From assembly GCA_002496905.1 (NCBI GenBank), contig DALV01000040.1, positions 1 to 15,642 on the forward strand: 15,642 nt of DNA, read 5' to 3'. The notes below the pieces were generated by a model that worked only from the letters and a program-made list of their open reading frames with translations, was not told where the DNA came from and ran no database searches. The DNA comes from Euryarchaeota archaeon UBA105 (lineage in GTDB: Archaea > Thermoplasmatota > Poseidoniia > Poseidoniales > Thalassarchaeaceae). The position numbers and the translations under genes are program-made. Shown here in pieces: positions 14,319 through 15,642 of the stretch; the first letter of the stretch is position 1; every line of letters begins with the position of its first letter.

Positions 14319-14417
14319 AAGTAGCCGAAACGTCCTTCCTTTTTGAAATTCAGCGACCTGTGACGCTAAGTTAACACACCGAATCGGTCAAAGACTAGTC
14401 CTCAATCGGCGGGTTGC

Positions 14418-14488
14418 GCGTTCGTGGTGTAGGGGTAGCACAAGAGGTTTCCAACCTCTTTGCCCGGGTTCAAATCCCGGCGAGCGCA
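14418..14488 (+). tRNA. tRNA-Gly (anticodon UCC), CCA encoded
   Basis: A complete cloverleaf of 71 bases. The acceptor arms GCGTTCG and CGAGCGC pair over seven bases (one G-T). The D arm is GTG/CAC with loop TAGGGGTAG. The anticodon arm is AGAGG/CCTCT with loop TTTCCAA, giving anticodon TCC, which reads GGA (and GGG) glycine codons. The T arm is CCGGG/CCCGG with loop TTCAAAT. Discriminator A is followed by an encoded CCA at 14489-14491. There is no intron. A strong hairpin follows 17 bases later. Confidence 0.97.
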
Positions 14489-14507
14489 CCAAATATCTCA
14501 ACATAGC

Positions 14508-14530
14508 CGTGCAGACCGTAGGTCTGCACG
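14508..14530. promoter_or_regulatory. Strong perfect hairpin between tRNA-Gly and the ABC exporter gene
   Basis: Arm CGTGCAGACC, loop GTA, then the exact reverse complement of the arm: 10 perfect base pairs, the strongest hairpin of the window. It begins 16 bases after the encoded CCA and ends 42 bases before ATG 14573. No T-run follows. It could mark the tRNA transcript's 3' end or belong to the exporter's promoter region. Confidence 0.55.
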
Positions 14531-14572
14531 ATAGTGAAGGATTCATAGGTCGAGGGCATGGGGGTTTAGTCA

Positions 14573-15642
14573 ATGACGCAGGCTATGGCGGCCGGTATTG
14601 CTCGAGATTCCTCAGACATAGAGGATGAGACGCAAATAGTTGGACGCCAAATATGGAGAATCGTTCCATATGTTACACGCTATTGGCAGAGAGCAGTTGG
14701 CGGGATAGTAGCGAATATTGGCGCTCGAGCGTTCGATTTGATTCCATTCATTGCAATCGGAATGGCGGCGGATTATTACAATCCGAATAATTCCCAGTTC
14801 ACAAATTCGATTGTGGAAAAAGTAGTCACATCAAATTCGATTCCCGAGATTGGCCCGATCGGTTCAGAAGAAATTGGTTTTGGATTTTTAATTTTCATCT
14901 GCTTTGCAGCCTTGTCCGTTTTCCAAGGTTTAAGCAACCAATTATGGCAGTCTGTTGCATACAAAGCTCAACATGACATCAGAATGGATGCGACCAAGTC
15001 CTTGATGGAAATGGAAGCTTCCTATTTTGAGACTAGACAAACTGGAAATTTGATGTCGGTACTTTCAGCAGACGTCGCTCAATTAGAGGATGTAATATCA
15101 GATTCAAGCACTAGTATAATTCGAATTGTTACGACATTTATTACCGCCTTCGGGATTTTGTTTTGGATGTCCCCGACCCTTTCAATAATCCTCTTCGCAC
15201 CATTAGTTTTGATTGTACCAATGGTAATTTGGTTCTCTACAAGAGTTCAGAGGAAGTATCGTAAACAACGTGAAAGTACCGGAGGGATTGTTGCTATCCT
15301 AGAGAATGTTCTTTCAGGTATCACTGTGGTTCAAGCCTACAATGCAACATCCTTCGAAAGAGAAAGAATAGACGGTCAGAGTGGTGATTATAGAGACCAA
15401 GCAATCCAAGCCGCATTTATCAGAAATCGCTTCATTCCAGGAATTTATGTTGTTGCAGGAATTTCATTTGGACTTCTAGTTTCAGCGGGTGGCTGGGTAA
15501 TGAGTTCCGGAGAAATCAGTGTTGGCCAATTCGTCACATTCCTATTGATTTCCACAAGGATGACAATGCCTATGTTCATTCTAGGAATGTTGCTTAACCA
15601 ATTACAGAAAGGTGAGGCCGCTTCACGCAGAGTATTTGCAAT
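14573..15642 (+). CDS. ABC exporter, permease part (MsbA-like fused type), cut by window end
   Basis: The frame stays open to the last base (356 codons) and the protein continues beyond. It matches the membrane domain of multidrug/lipid-type ABC exporters. A cytoplasmic N-terminus of about 40 residues is followed by hydrophobic segments at about 43-65, 102-118, 182-200, 203-222, 286-306 and 318-340. The coupling region HDIRMDATKSLMEMEASYFE at 134-153 and the following TGNLMSVLSADVAQLEDVI at 157-175 are typical of the intracellular loop. An acidic stretch (DSSDIEDET) lies near the start. The ATP-binding domain should follow but is outside the window, so the fused state is inferred. ATG 14573 is chosen; 14585 is an alternative. 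Substrate unknown. Confidence 0.9.
   Translation, partial: MTQAMAAGIARDSSDIEDETQIVGRQIWRIVPYVTRYWQRAVGGIVANIGARAFDLIPFIAIGMAADYYNPNNSQFTNSIVEKVVTSNSIPEIGPIGSEEIGFGFLIFICFAALSVFQGLSNQLWQSVAYKAQHDIRMDATKSLMEMEASYFETRQTGNLMSVLSADVAQLEDVISDSSTSIIRIVTTFITAFGILFWMSPTLSIILFAPLVLIVPMVIWFSTRVQRKYRKQRESTGGIVAILENVLSGITVVQAYNATSFERERIDGQSGDYRDQAIQAAFIRNRFIPGIYVVAGISFGLLVSAGGWVMSSGEISVGQFVTFLLISTRMTMPMFILGMLLNQLQKGEAASRRVFA

Noticed and set aside
1..15642. CRISPR arrays, insertion sequences, integrase or att sites
   Set aside because: No regularly spaced repeats, transposase or integrase motifs, or terminal repeats were seen. The tRNA-Gly gene has no duplicated 3' end within the window.

Overview
The window reads as chromosomal DNA from a euryarchaeon, most probably a planktonic Thermoplasmatota of the Marine Group II (Poseidoniia) kind. 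Archaeal hallmarks are an Orc1/Cdc6 replication initiator, an archaeal-type phosphopantetheine adenylyltransferase fused to a DUF359 (GTP-dependent) dephospho-CoA kinase, an archaeal TatD-related hydrolase, a TBP-fold protein and an EF1A/SelB-like protein. These are mixed with genes of bacterial flavour (CysJ-like reductase, AccC-like biotin carboxylase, PfkB kinase, hotdog acyl-CoA thioesterase), a mixture common in that group. The lineage is an inference from gene content. Genes are very tightly packed; convergent neighbours are 8, 4, 2 and fewer than 0 bases apart.

Layout. 102-1118 (+): bifunctional CoA-synthesis enzyme. 1127-1657 (-): four-helix membrane protein. 1760-2998 (-): Orc1/Cdc6. 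2999-3404: the only long gap, AT-rich in its MBL-proximal half, and the best candidate for a replication origin. 3405-4190 (-): metallo-beta-lactamase-fold hydrolase. Then a rightward run: CysJ-like reductase without an FMN domain (4312-5589), biotin carboxylase (5667-7004), PfkB kinase (7014-7979). 7984-9711 (-): a PH-like/membrane-hairpin protein with a 400-residue disordered tail. 9712-9836: GC-rich structured gap. 9837-10856 (-): an EF-Tu-like protein whose GTPase domain has lost its nucleotide-binding motifs. 10918-11313 (+): DUF4870-type membrane protein. 11316-11786 (-): acyl-CoA thioesterase. 11859-14112 (+): a translationally coupled three-gene operon (unknown protein, diverged TBP-like protein, TatD-related hydrolase). 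14109-14318 (-): small membrane protein. 14418-14488: tRNA-Gly(UCC). 14573 to window end (+): ABC exporter, cut by the window edge.

The most novel material is: (1) the operon at 11859-14112, whose middle gene has the two-repeat layout of TATA-binding protein but keeps only one of the four DNA-intercalating phenylalanines; (2) the fused PPAT plus GTP-type dephospho-CoA kinase, an archaeal parallel to eukaryotic CoA synthase built from an unrelated kinase; (3) a set of four perfect GC-rich hairpins with unrelated sequences that lie 35-44 bases upstream of start codons; and (4) the pseudo-GTPase EF-Tu paralogue. No mobile elements, CRISPR arrays or rRNA genes were seen.
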